From NCBI RefSeq assembly GCF_900187225.1, contig NZ_LT906436.1:62001-126000 (forward strand): a stretch of DNA of 64,000 nucleotides, written 5' to 3'. How positions within the stretch are numbered: the stretch's first letter is position 1; each line of letters begins with the position of its first letter. Both the position numbers and the translations under genes were made by a program. Below are positions 47,807-56,595 of this stretch, one piece after another. The notes beneath the pieces are model-generated. The model was not told the origin of the DNA. It searched no databases and was given only the letters and a program-made list of their open reading frames with translations. The stretch comes from Listeria monocytogenes (GTDB lineage: Bacteria > Bacillota > Bacilli > Lactobacillales > Listeriaceae).

Positions 47807-49587
47807 TATAAAGCTTGCAACATATCAAACTGTGATTGATATAAATTATAGTAATAGCCGTGCTGTGCCATCAGTTCTTCGTGACTGCCAGCTTCTTGAA
47901 TGCGGCCATTATCAATGTAGAAGATGCGCGAACTGTTTTTGATTGTCGAAAGCCTGTGCGCGATAATGAAGGAAGTTCGGCCTTCCAGTAGTCGCTCAAG
48001 CCCTTCTTGGAGTAAGATTTCTGTTTGTGTATCAATACTTGAAGTTGCTTCATCAAGGATAAGGATTTTCGGGTCGGCTAAAAGAGCACGGGCAAAAGAA
48101 ATCAGTTGCCGTTGACCAGCTGAAAGGGTGCTGCCCCGCTCTTTGACTTCGGTATAATAACCATCTTTTAATCCGGAAATGAAATCATGAGCGCGAACGA
48201 CTTTGGCTGCTGCAATAATTTCTTCTTCCGTGGCATCTAGCTTCCCGTAGCGAATATTTTCGATAATCGTTCCTGAGAAAATAAAGGTATCTTGGAGCAT
48301 GACGCCCATTTGGGACCTGAGTGATCTAAGTGTGACTTCTTCGACATTCTCCCCATCAACTAAAATTTCTCCGGAATTTATATTATAAAAACGGCTGAGC
48401 AAGTTGATGATGGTCGTTTTTCCTGCACCAGTCGGACCAACGAGCGCAATCGACTCACCCGCATCCACATGAAAGTTAATTCCTTTTAAAATGTCCACGC
48501 CTTCCTCGTAACGGAAATAAACATCTTTAAAGTCAACATTTCCAACGATTGGCGGCATTTTCTTCGCGTTTGGTATGTCTTTAATGTCTGGCTCAACGTC
48601 CATCGTTTCGAAAATCCGCTCCAAATAAGTCGTTGCGGTAATAAGCGAATTGTAGAAGTTACCAATATTAATAACAGGATTCCAAAAATTCCCAACATAA
48701 CCGATGAAAGCAATCAGTGTCCCGGTAGAAACGTCCACACCGTAACCTTTGATTCCAACGAAGTAAATTAAACAAGTTGTCATTACGGCGATATTTTGAA
48801 CCCCTGGCCAAAGCAAGAATTGAATTTTCACCGCTTTCATCCAAGAACGGCGGTACTCATTACTTACCTCGGTGAAAATCTCAAAATTCTCTTCTTCCCG
48901 CGAAAAACTTTGTGTCACTTTAATTCCAGCGATGCTCTCGTGGATATAGGCGTTCATGTTGGATTGTTTATTGCTTAGAACTTGATAGGCTTTTCGTTGC
49001 GCGGTTTTAATGACCATGACAATCACGAAAAGAACCGGGATAAGCGCTAAACTATACAGCGTTAACACTGGATCAATCATCAGCATAAAGCCAAGCGTAA
49101 CAATTACACTTAAAATGTCGGAAATCAGATTAATGAGCCCATTGGACAACAAATCACTGAGCATATTGATGTAATTAACGACACGAATCAAGATTTTACC
49201 GTGCGGGCGACTGTCGAAATAAGAGAAAGGAAGCTTTTGCAAATGACCGAAAATCGCTGTCCGCATATCTTTTAAAATGTCTTGCCCAATTAACGTAATT
49301 GATCTAATGCGGTATCGCATACAAAGTCCAGTTACAATGACGGAAACAATGAAAATAACCGCAATCCAGAATAGTTGTGTCATGTTTTTATTTGGAATCG
49401 TATCATCAATGACTATTTTGGTTAAATACGGGCCAATCATTGTCGCTACATTTGCTAATAAGATGACAAAGAGCGTGATATAAATAGATTTTTGATATGG
49501 TTTTACGTAAACGAGAATACGTTTTAAATGTGCGGCGCTGAAGGCTGTTTCCAGTTCTTCGTCAATATCAAATTTATTTCTAGCCAT
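47806..49587 (-). CDS. ABC exporter half-transporter with canonical Walker B
   Basis: This 593-aa protein has six membrane helices (about 30-325) and an ABC ATPase domain. Walker A is GPTGAGKTT, the signature is LSAGQRQ (Ala instead of Gly) and Walker B is ILILDEATSSID, keeping the catalytic glutamate. It pairs with the 580-aa half-transporter encoded immediately upstream in the operon; the genes overlap by 8 bp. The altered signature and the partner's altered Walker B would together form the degenerate site. It is probably a multidrug or lipid exporter of the BmrCD/TM287-288 type. Confidence 0.93.
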   Translation of the reverse strand: MARNKFDIDEELETAFSAAHLKRILVYVKPYQKSIYITLFVILLANVATMIGPYLTKIVIDDTIPNKNMTQLFWIAVIFIVSVIVTGLCMRYRIRSITLIGQDILKDMRTAIFGHLQKLPFSYFDSRPHGKILIRVVNYINMLSDLLSNGLINLISDILSVIVTLGFMLMIDPVLTLYSLALIPVLFVIVMVIKTAQRKAYQVLSNKQSNMNAYIHESIAGIKVTQSFSREEENFEIFTEVSNEYRRSWMKAVKIQFLLWPGVQNIAVMTTCLIYFVGIKGYGVDVSTGTLIAFIGYVGNFWNPVINIGNFYNSLITATTYLERIFETMDVEPDIKDIPNAKKMPPIVGNVDFKDVYFRYEEGVDILKGINFHVDAGESIALVGPTGAGKTTIINLLSRFYNINSGEILVDGENVEEVTLRSLRSQMGVMLQDTFIFSGTIIENIRYGKLDATEEEIIAAAKVVRAHDFISGLKDGYYTEVKERGSTLSAGQRQLISFARALLADPKILILDEATSSIDTQTEILLQEGLERLLEGRTSFIIAHRLSTIKNSSRIFYIDNGRIQEAGSHEELMAQHGYYYNLYQSQFDMLQAL

Positions 49588-51322
49588 TCACATTCGCCTC
49601 CGTTCCAAGTTGTTTATTGTAAATATCAAAATAATAACCTTTTTCTGCTAGCAAACTGGTGTGTGTACCTCGTTCGATGATTTCGCCATGGTTTAAAATT
49701 AAAATTTCATCGGCTTCTTTTACAGAAGAAATTCGGTGCGCGATAATAAAGGTTGTCGTATTTTCCGTGATTTTTTTTAATTCACCTTGGATTTTCACTT
49801 CGGTTTCCATATCGACAGCGGAAGTGGTATCATCCAAAATCAAAATGGATGGATTTTTTAAAAGAGCACGCGCTAAGGATATGCGCTGCTTTTGCCCTCC
49901 AGAAAGTCCAACACCGCGTTCGCCGACAATCGTGTCATAACTTTCAGGCATTGTTTCAATAAAGTGGTCCGCGTCCGCAATTCGTGCCATGCGCCGGACA
50001 TCTTCCATTGTTGCATCCGGAGCGCCAAATGCAATATTTCCTTCAATCGTATCAGAAAACAGGAAAATATCTTGCATTACTGTGGCGATATGGTTTCTAA
50101 GTTCCCGCACATGCCATTTTCGCGCATCGACACCATCAATTAAAATTTCACCAGAAGTCGGATCGTAAAACCGGCAAATTAAGTTGACGAGTGTTGATTT
50201 TCCAGCGCCAGTTTCGCCCAAAATAGCAATCGTTTGGCCTGGAGAAGCTTTTAGTGAAATATTTTTGAGTACGTCCGTGTTTGGGTCGTCCTCAAAATGA
50301 AAACTGACATTTTTAAACTCGACGTGACCTTGAAGTGATGGCGCAGGTTTTTCAGCGTGGATGGGAATTTTAGCGTCCGTCGCCATCATGTCTTGAATTT
50401 TAAACGAAGAAGCGATAAAGCGTTGAACGTCGTTAATCAGCCAGCCACTCATCCGCATTGGGCCATTCAGCATCCATAGAAATCCATTGAAGGCAACTAA
50501 ATCTCCCAGCGTCATTTGGCCTTTAATTACTAAATAGCCACCGAAAATAAGCGTGATAACAACGAGCATGCCCGCGAGCGAATCGAGCACTGGCAAATAG
50601 GTTCTGGAAACATCGGCAGAATCTAGATTACGTTTTTTGAAATCCTCATTGTGTTCATGGAATTTCTTCATTTCAAAATCTTCTCGTGCGAATGCTTTTA
50701 CGACGCGATTTCCGCTAATATTTTCTTCCACCATCGAATTAAGTCGCGAAAAACTTTCCCGAATTTCATAAAAAACTGGTTGGGCTTTGCTAGACATTTT
50801 CATCGTTAAAACGGCAATAAGTGGCGTTACGATAACAAGTGCAAGCGTTAATTTCCAGTCAATCGTGGCCATAATAATAATCGCAAAACTAAATAAAAAT
50901 ACATTTTCCAAAATGTTGTAAGATACCCACGAAACAAAATGACGAATCGCATCCGTATCACCAGTCATCCGCGCCATAATATCCCCAACGCGCGTATTAT
51001 TGAAAAAGTCAAAATCGAGTGATTGCAACTTTTTATACAAGTCTTCCCGAATTCGGAACAGGGAATTTTGCCCGATTCGCTCGCACATAATCTGATAGGT
51101 ATAACGGCAAATAGTTCGAATAATTGTCGAAATAATCATGATTAATAGTAACGGGATAAGCAAATTCGTTTTATTTTGATAGACAACATCATCAATCACT
51201 TTCCCGCCAAGTAACGGATAAATAATACTAATACCAGAAGCAATAAAAATTAAAATAAATACACCAATCATAAGCAATCGATATTTTCGGACGTATTGCC
51301 AAATCCATTTCATACTCTCCAT
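49580..51322 (-). CDS. ABC exporter half-transporter with degenerate catalytic site
   Basis: This 580-aa protein has six membrane helices and an ATPase domain with Walker A GETGAGKST, signature LSGGQKQR and Walker B ILILDDTTSAVD. The Walker B has Asp in place of the catalytic Glu, so ATP at its own Walker site would be hydrolysed poorly. This is typical of heterodimeric exporters and matches the partner at 47806. ATG 51322 has AAAGGATG about 8 bases upstream; an in-frame ATG at 51346 lacks such a site. It is divergent from an AraC regulator gene, a likely controller. Confidence 0.92.
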   Translation of the reverse strand: MESMKWIWQYVRKYRLLMIGVFILIFIASGISIIYPLLGGKVIDDVVYQNKTNLLIPLLLIMIISTIIRTICRYTYQIMCERIGQNSLFRIREDLYKKLQSLDFDFFNNTRVGDIMARMTGDTDAIRHFVSWVSYNILENVFLFSFAIIIMATIDWKLTLALVIVTPLIAVLTMKMSSKAQPVFYEIRESFSRLNSMVEENISGNRVVKAFAREDFEMKKFHEHNEDFKKRNLDSADVSRTYLPVLDSLAGMLVVITLIFGGYLVIKGQMTLGDLVAFNGFLWMLNGPMRMSGWLINDVQRFIASSFKIQDMMATDAKIPIHAEKPAPSLQGHVEFKNVSFHFEDDPNTDVLKNISLKASPGQTIAILGETGAGKSTLVNLICRFYDPTSGEILIDGVDARKWHVRELRNHIATVMQDIFLFSDTIEGNIAFGAPDATMEDVRRMARIADADHFIETMPESYDTIVGERGVGLSGGQKQRISLARALLKNPSILILDDTTSAVDMETEVKIQGELKKITENTTTFIIAHRISSVKEADEILILNHGEIIERGTHTSLLAEKGYYFDIYNKQLGTEANVNG

Positions 51323-51464
51323 TTTTTCACATCCTTTAATATTCATATATCCATTTAGTTTACACTCCTAATTTTGAAAAAGAATGGTTTATATTCGCTG
51401 TAAGCATGGACAATGTTATATAATTAAAAGATGAATGTAAGCGTTATAATTAGGAGGTGAAGTG

Positions 51465-52298
51465 ATGCTGAAAATAAATACGACCACATTTAATCCGCAA
51501 ATTTTGTATATCGCTAATTGTTATACGAATGAGGTGCGCGTAGGTGAAAATCACCATCATGATTTTTTGGAAATCTCGATTATTTGTGAGGGAAACGTTA
51601 TTTATGATATTGAAGGTGAGCGAGTCAAGCTAGGAAAAGGTGATATGCTGATTTTTAATCCTGGCGTGAGTCATTATGATATAACCGAACCAGGTATGAC
51701 CAATGCGCAACTCCATATTGGTTTTCGGAACTTTGCACTGGAAGGGTACACTCGAAATACGTTCCCGTTTAAAAAGGCCTTTTTACGAAAAAAAGAAGAA
51801 GAATCTGCCATTTTATCTATTTCCAAACAAATTATAGAAGAAAAAGACGCAGGAAAACCAGGATATGACTTGATTTTAAAGGCTTTCGTCATGCAATTAA
51901 TTATCCATGTTTTACGCGAAGCCACCCCAGAACAACTTGAAAATAACGGCGTCAAATTATCTACCGACGAACAGCAAAAACAGATACTTGTAAACGAAAT
52001 TATTCATTATATGGAAAAACACCATACAGAAGACGTCTCGCTCTCAACGCTCTCGCAAACGATGTACATTAGCCCCGCCTATATCTCCAAAGTATTTAAA
52101 GAAGAAACCGGGGAATCGCCAATTAACTATCTAATCAAAATCCGCCTTACTCGTGCAGAAGAATTACTGAAGAATAAAGACGTTAGCGTAAAACAGGCTG
52201 CGAATATGGTCGGATACAATGATGCTTATTATTTTAGCAAGCTTTTCAAAAAATATTACGGATTCCCGCCATCCGAAAACTGGCGCAAATCGAGTTAG
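51465..52298 (+). CDS. AraC-family regulator
   Basis: This 277-aa protein has an N-terminal cupin-like sensor domain (about 15-110) with a histidine pair cluster (NHHHDFLEI). The C-terminal double HTH of the AraC family (about 170-275) shows LSQTMYISPAYISKVFKEETGESP and AANMVGYNDAYYFSKLFKKYYGFPP. It probably senses a sugar or drug. AGGAGGTGA lies before the start; the ATG at 51465 is preferred, with GTG 51462 possible. It is divergent from the ABC exporter (gap about 140 bp) and 34 bp upstream of an esterase gene, so it may regulate both. Confidence 0.9.
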   Translation: MLKINTTTFNPQILYIANCYTNEVRVGENHHHDFLEISIICEGNVIYDIEGERVKLGKGDMLIFNPGVSHYDITEPGMTNAQLHIGFRNFALEGYTRNTFPFKKAFLRKKEEESAILSISKQIIEEKDAGKPGYDLILKAFVMQLIIHVLREATPEQLENNGVKLSTDEQQKQILVNEIIHYMEKHHTEDVSLSTLSQTMYISPAYISKVFKEETGESPINYLIKIRLTRAEELLKNKDVSVKQAANMVGYNDAYYFSKLFKKYYGFPPSENWRKSS

Positions 52299-52332
52299 AA
52301 TTGCAAAAAAAGACAGAGAGAAGGAAGACTAG

Positions 52333-53448
52333 ATGGATTATGAAAAAGCCTTAGCGTTTATAAAATCAAATAGCACATTAGAACAAGAAGAAGGAACCGA
52401 AGTTATTTTTAAACAGGCACAAGAAACAGTTCGAGGGAATTTGGATCCTTTTTTATTAAAAGATCTGAAACAACATCTTGGCGGTACGAATGATGCGATA
52501 AAAGAAGCGCCGCAAGAAATCCAAATGCCAGATTTTTCTAATTTGGAAATAGCAACGGCAGCTGCACTACAAATGCGAGCAACAATGGGAAGTCCGAATA
52601 TTGATTTATCAAACGGCGTAACTACGGAGTATCGGGTTGTTGAAGGTTATTATGGCGATATTCCGGTACGAATTTATCGTCACGAGGAAGCAACCAAACC
52701 AGTTCCCGCATTCATTTTTTATCATGGTGGTGGCTTTGTTGGTGGAACGTCAGCTGTAGTGGAGAATTTTTGTAAAGGTATCGCGGAAAAGTTACCGGCA
52801 GTTGTTATTAATGTGGACTATCATTTAGCTCCAGAATTCCCGGCGCCAGCAGCTCCAAAAGATTGTTACCGGGTGCTTGAATGGGTAGTGGAACAAAGCA
52901 ACGAACTTGGCATCGACGCTTCGAAAATAGGTGTTTCCGGAGATAGCGCGGGCGGAACTTTAGCAGCGGCGGTAAGTTATATGGATTATGAAGCAGAGAC
53001 AAATTATGTAGGATTTCAAGCTTTACTTTACCCAGCGCTAACTTTAGTAGATGAAGATAATGAGAAGTATCAGTGGGATATTTCCAAGTTTGGGGCATCC
53101 GAAGATACACTTCCGCTCGTTGCGCCAGGTATCATTGGAATGAACAGCTCTGGCGAATTACTGCGGACAGCCTATGTTAGAGATGAAAATCCCGCAGCGC
53201 CAATTTATTCCCCACTATCGGCTGTAGATAAAAGTATTTATCCGCCTACACTTATAGCCAGTGCGGAGTTTGACGCGTTACGAGCTTTTGCAGATGTTTT
53301 TGCTAAAGAACTGCGAGCAAGTGGTGTACAAACAAAAGCAATCGTTTACCAAGGAATGTGCCATGCTTTTATTGATAAATACGGGATTTTCCCTCAAGCG
53401 GAAGACGTGGCAGATGAAATTGTTCAAATGATGAAAGAAATATTTTAA
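52333..53448 (+). CDS. HSL-type alpha/beta-hydrolase (esterase/lipase)
   Basis: This 371-aa cytoplasmic esterase of the hormone-sensitive-lipase family has the oxyanion-hole motif FYHGGGFVGG, the nucleophile elbow VSGDSAGGTLA, the acid in SAEFDALR and the catalytic His in GMCHAFID. The N-terminal cap of about 100 residues is mostly helical. Typical substrates are short-chain acyl esters. AGAGAAGGAAG lies before the ATG. It is probably co-transcribed with the AraC regulator (34 bp gap) and is closed by a terminator at 53460. Confidence 0.9.
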   Translation: MDYEKALAFIKSNSTLEQEEGTEVIFKQAQETVRGNLDPFLLKDLKQHLGGTNDAIKEAPQEIQMPDFSNLEIATAAALQMRATMGSPNIDLSNGVTTEYRVVEGYYGDIPVRIYRHEEATKPVPAFIFYHGGGFVGGTSAVVENFCKGIAEKLPAVVINVDYHLAPEFPAPAAPKDCYRVLEWVVEQSNELGIDASKIGVSGDSAGGTLAAAVSYMDYEAETNYVGFQALLYPALTLVDEDNEKYQWDISKFGASEDTLPLVAPGIIGMNSSGELLRTAYVRDENPAAPIYSPLSAVDKSIYPPTLIASAEFDALRAFADVFAKELRASGVQTKAIVYQGMCHAFIDKYGIFPQAEDVADEIVQMMKEIF

Positions 53449-53459
53449 AGAATAATTTG

Positions 53460-53490
53460 CAGGCATTTTTCGAAATGCCTGTTTATTTTT
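53460..53490 (+). terminator. Terminator after the esterase gene
   Basis: CAGGCATTT (53460-53468) pairs with AAATGCCTG (53473-53481), followed by a T-rich tail. Confidence 0.85.
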
Positions 53491-53551
53491 GGACTAAATT
53501 TTGCGATTAGTACTAAAAATGTATTAGAATAGAGAGGAGAAATGAGAAGGG

Positions 53552-54262
53552 ATGATGGGACTCATGAAATTTCAGCTTTTTATTCAACCAAAATTAGATG
53601 TTCTTCAGGGAAATATTGTCGAATATGAAATACTTTTACGTGATGATAGTGCAGTTCCTAGATTTCCTCTATCAGAATTAGAAGCTGTGCTCGCGGACGA
53701 AGAACTGTACTTAGCTTTTTCCGAGTGGTTTAGCGAGGCTTTCTTAGACGTTTTAAAGAAATATCCAAATGATCGATTTGCCATAAATATTGCGCCACAA
53801 CAGCTTTTTTACATAGAAACACTCCACTGGCTAGACAAATTAAAAAGCGAGAGCCATCGTATAACTGTAGAAATGACCGAAGATATTTTCGATGTACCCG
53901 GTCATAAACGCCACCTTAATGCGAACGATAAAAACGCATTTATTCTAAATAAAATTAAAGTGATTCACGGTCTCGGCTACCATATCGCCATAGACGATGT
54001 TAGTTGCGGATTGAACAGCCTAGAGCGAGTGATGAGCTACCTGCCTTACATAATAGAGATTAAATTCTCCCTCATTCATTTCAAAAATATACCATTAGAA
54101 GATTTACTATTATTTATTAAGGCTTGGGCAAATTTTGCTCAGAAGAATAAGCTCGATTTTGTTGTTGAGGGAATTGAAACGAAAGAAACCATGACTCTAC
54201 TAGAAAGTCATGGCGTCTCGATTTTTCAAGGTTATCTGGTTAATAAGCCGTTTCCGGTTTGA
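53552..54262 (+). CDS. pdeD: EAL-domain c-di-GMP phosphodiesterase
   Basis: This 236-aa stand-alone EAL domain has no sensor or membrane part. Motifs are YEILLR (the EAL loop as EIL), AINIAPQQL (Asn ligand), TVEMTEDIF, IDDVSCG (loop-6 DDFGTG variant), VVEGIET and QGYLVNKP. Metal ligands Glu, Asn, Glu and Asp-Asp are kept. It would linearise c-di-GMP and so affect exopolysaccharide and motility; L. monocytogenes PdeD (Lmo0111 as I recall) matches. A promoter TTGCGA-N18-TAGAAT (53501-53530) lies upstream. The exact ATG (53552, 53555 or 53564) is unsure. The last 31 bp overlap the convergent Crp/Fnr gene. Confidence 0.88.
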   Translation: MMGLMKFQLFIQPKLDVLQGNIVEYEILLRDDSAVPRFPLSELEAVLADEELYLAFSEWFSEAFLDVLKKYPNDRFAINIAPQQLFYIETLHWLDKLKSESHRITVEMTEDIFDVPGHKRHLNANDKNAFILNKIKVIHGLGYHIAIDDVSCGLNSLERVMSYLPYIIEIKFSLIHFKNIPLEDLLLFIKAWANFAQKNKLDFVVEGIETKETMTLLESHGVSIFQGYLVNKPFPV

Positions 54263-54927
54263 AAACTATCTACTTGATCGAGTAGATTCTCGTGCGAGCT
54301 AATGGTGATGGGCTTTTTGGAAAGCAGTAGTCCGCTTTCCCGTAATTCTTCTAACACTTCAGTTACTCTAGCTCGACTCGAACGACAATAATCAGCTAAG
54401 AACGTTTGCGTGACATAGACTGGAAGCTCAATTGAGCCTTCTGTTTGATGCAAATGAAGTAGCTCAATAATTTCCACCAAAATACGCGTTACTTTGACTA
54501 TGGGTGCTTGATTAATATTCTTGTAATTTTTTGATGTAAATAAATATCTAACAATAACTTCATCAAGTATAAGATGGAAAAATTGTGGATTTGCATATAA
54601 ATAATTGAGAAGAAACTCGCGGTCAATAAATAGAACGGTACCGTTTTCTAATGCGCGAACACGGTATTCAGTAAGTTCGGGCGCTGTTTTTGTTTCGAGT
54701 AAACTTTCCATTCCAAAAAGCGCGTGTTGACCAATCAACGCATTTATCATCCAGCGGCCTTCATTTGTAGGACCTTCTAAAACAGCCGTTCCCTCTAAAA
54801 TAGCACCTATTTGCGGCGCCTTTTCTTCGTAATCTCTATATGAATGAATAATTTCTCCTTTTTTAAAAGAAATTTTACTTGAATAATCACTAGAAAAAAT
54901 ATCTGAAAAATCTATCGTGTGAAGCAT
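54232..54927 (-). CDS. Crp/Fnr-family regulator
   Basis: This 231-aa protein has an N-terminal cyclic-nucleotide-binding-like beta roll (about 15-125, FKKGEIIHSY, GAILEGTAVLEG) without the cAMP phosphate motif. A C-terminal HTH follows (about 165-210, VTQTFLADYCRSSRARVTEVLEEL). ATG 54927 lies 9 bases after AGGAG. It is unlike the two ATPase-flanking regulators at 22613 and 37696. Its 3' end runs antisense through the end of pdeD for 31 bp, so the two convergent genes share terminal DNA. Confidence 0.86.
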   Translation of the reverse strand: MLHTIDFSDIFSSDYSSKISFKKGEIIHSYRDYEEKAPQIGAILEGTAVLEGPTNEGRWMINALIGQHALFGMESLLETKTAPELTEYRVRALENGTVLFIDREFLLNYLYANPQFFHLILDEVIVRYLFTSKNYKNINQAPIVKVTRILVEIIELLHLHQTEGSIELPVYVTQTFLADYCRSSRARVTEVLEELRESGLLLSKKPITISSHENLLDQVDSFQTGNGLLTR

Positions 54928-55113
54928 TATCAAAACTCCTATACTAAGGTAAAATTGGTATTTACCATATTACTGTACTGCTATTTGTGTCAAAAAGATA
55001 CCGAATAAAAATCGTGTTCACAATTTAGACATGAAAAAGTCACTTTTTAGCAACAATTTTAGTGATTTTATCAATAAAAACTTACTTTTTCTTCCCTGGA
55101 GAGATATCCAACC

Positions 55114-55146
55114 AAAAAAAGACCCTCCGTAGATAGGAGAGTCTTT
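55114..55146 (-). terminator. Terminator at the left end of the monocin region
   Basis: On the minus strand AAAGACTCTCC and GGAGGGTCTTT (arms 55136-55146 and 55118-55128) form the stem, followed by a T run. It terminates the minus-strand repressor-protease unit and overlaps its stop codon. Confidence 0.88.
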
Positions 55147-55607
55147 CAAAACTTCTTGTAAACATCAATGGAATTGCCAAAATTAATGAAATATCCACCA
55201 TAATCATACATTGGACCATATTTTTCCGCGTAATGAGAAACTGTATGGCGCAAAAATTCTTCTGTTACCTCTAAAAACTCCGCTACTTCAAAATATTCTC
55301 GTAAGCCTAGATAAAAACAAGCAATGATGTCATCAAGCGGTATTAGTTCCTCATAACCTTTGCGACGAGCGAAAATTTCTTGTTTTTTATCCATGATTGT
55401 TTCCTGTTTGGTGATATTACCTACAGTGTATTTGTAATGCATCAATTCTTCTACTAAAACACAGCCTTTTTCAATGGAAGATTGATCCTTACTAATAAAA
55501 ATCATCCCATTTAAATAAAGTCCCGGAAGTTTGTAAGGCATTTTCTCTTCTCTGATTGTTACCTCATCTTGGTATTTATTTACCAATTTTTCGTACAATA
55601 AAATCAC
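55146..55607 (-). CDS. mpaR: ImmA/IrrE-like metalloprotease of the monocin region (MpaR-like)
   Basis: This 153-aa protein resembles ImmA-type anti-repressor proteases. The metal-binding segment reads VLVEELMHYKYTVGNI where canonical ImmA has HExxH; the first His is replaced by Glu, as often seen in phage EELxHH-type relatives. In strain 10403S a monocin-encoded protease called MpaR, as I recall, clears the CI-like repressors of both monocin and a prophage; this is probably the same gene. Start GTG 55607 overlaps the repressor stop (GTGA). The protein would cleave the adjacent repressor after DNA damage. Confidence 0.7.
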   Translation of the reverse strand: MILLYEKLVNKYQDEVTIREEKMPYKLPGLYLNGMIFISKDQSSIEKGCVLVEELMHYKYTVGNITKQETIMDKKQEIFARRKGYEELIPLDDIIACFYLGLREYFEVAEFLEVTEEFLRHTVSHYAEKYGPMYDYGGYFINFGNSIDVYKKF

Positions 55608-55939
55608 ATCCCGCGATGGAGTTTTTTCTTCATCTCTATATAAGCTAAAATATCCCGCATTTCTTCCTCGGTTACGTCATCATCAATATGGGCTGCAATT
55701 GTTACCAAGCGTTCATCAACAGGGGGTAAATTTCTTTCAGGAAAAAAGTCATCTAATCGTTTGTTGAAGATTTTTGCAAGTTCAAATAAAACATCTTGAT
55801 TTGCTTTTCGATCACCATTTTCATAACGGCTAATAGTTTGGCGAGTTGTATGAAGCTTTTCTGCTAATGCTTCTTGATTTAAGCCTCGTTCCTCGCGATA
55901 TTGTTTTATTTTATTTCCTACAAATTTATTTAGCTCCAT
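55604..55939 (-). CDS. cI-like HTH repressor of the monocin
   Basis: This 111-aa protein has an XRE-type helix-turn-helix at about 11-60 (YREERGLNQEALAEKLHTTRQ, then SRYENGDRKAN) and a short acidic C-terminal part. There is no S24-type self-cleavage domain, so SOS induction must act through a partner; the ImmA-like protease gene is fused to it by a 4-bp overlap. It is divergent from lmaD across a 195-bp control region with repeated TAGCACC/GGTGCTA motifs, which are likely its operators. Confidence 0.85.
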   Translation of the reverse strand: MELNKFVGNKIKQYREERGLNQEALAEKLHTTRQTISRYENGDRKANQDVLFELAKIFNKRLDDFFPERNLPPVDERLVTIAAHIDDDVTEEEMRDILAYIEMKKKLHRGM

Positions 55940-55969
55940 AATAATTGTCCTCCATATGTTTATGGCTTC

Positions 55970-56113
55970 AGTATAGCACTTTTAGCACCAAAACGGAACT
56001 TTTTCGAACATATTTGTCGGATAAAGTTTACCAGTAACCAAAATGGTGCTATAATATTTGTAGAGCTAGAAAATAAATGCGGCTGATTTTGCACCGATAG
56101 CACCGAATCGGTG
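55970..56113. promoter_or_regulatory. Divergent control region of the monocin (operators and promoters)
   Basis: Rightward promoter for lmaD: TTTACC (56027-56032), 17 bp and TATAAT (56050-56055). A leftward -10, TATACT, reads on the minus strand at 55970-55975. The motif TAGCAC(C) occurs at 55974-55979, 55983-55989 and 56098-56104, and its complement GGTGCTA overlaps the rightward -10 (56045-56051). A 13-bp palindrome CACCGAATCGGTG lies at 56101-56113. The layout is that of a phage repressor switch. Confidence 0.65.
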
Positions 56114-56155
56114 ACAAAACTACTATATTAATTTATGAGATGGAAGTGGGAATGG

Positions 56156-56584
56156 ATGGATAGAAAACTTTTAAAAGAAAAGCAAATCCAACTAATTTTT
56201 CAACTAGAACAAGAAGAAAATCGATTTATTCGAAAGCGTTTGATAGAAGAGTTGGAGTTTTTTGAAGCACTTGGGGATAGGGAAAAAGGACTTCTAACGG
56301 CGGAGCAAAAGTTGCTTATTTTAACACCTAGTGAGTACCGAGAATACAAAAGAACCAAATCAGATGTGCAAATTAGTAGGATAATTGGAGTATCGAGATC
56401 GTCACTTGCAGAATGGAAACGAAAAAAAGGTTTAAATAGAAAAAAGTCGCAACCGGTTCAGCAGGAAATGATTGATGTATTAGCTTTTCATTTAGATAAA
56501 ACAAAAGAAGAAATTGGCGCTTTACCTGCTTCGGCGATTGAATGTCAGTATGAGGCTTTTGTGATTAATGAAGCCAATAATTAA
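56156..56584 (+). CDS. lmaD: LmaD, monocin early regulator-like protein
   Basis: This 142-aa, very basic and charged protein has a helix-turn-helix-like segment near residues 72-100 (SDVQISRIIGVSRSSLAEWKRKKG). It is the first gene of the lmaDCBA operon and lies right of the cI-like switch, so it may be a transcription regulator or terminase-small-subunit-like DNA binder. ATG 56156 is preferred because GGAAGTGGG lies upstream; an in-frame ATG at 56135 has no ribosome binding site. It is known as an antigen-operon gene of L. monocytogenes, its exact role unclear. Confidence 0.75.
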   Translation: MDRKLLKEKQIQLIFQLEQEENRFIRKRLIEELEFFEALGDREKGLLTAEQKLLILTPSEYREYKRTKSDVQISRIIGVSRSSLAEWKRKKGLNRKKSQPVQQEMIDVLAFHLDKTKEEIGALPASAIECQYEAFVINEANN

Positions 56585-56595
56585 GGAGTGATAAA

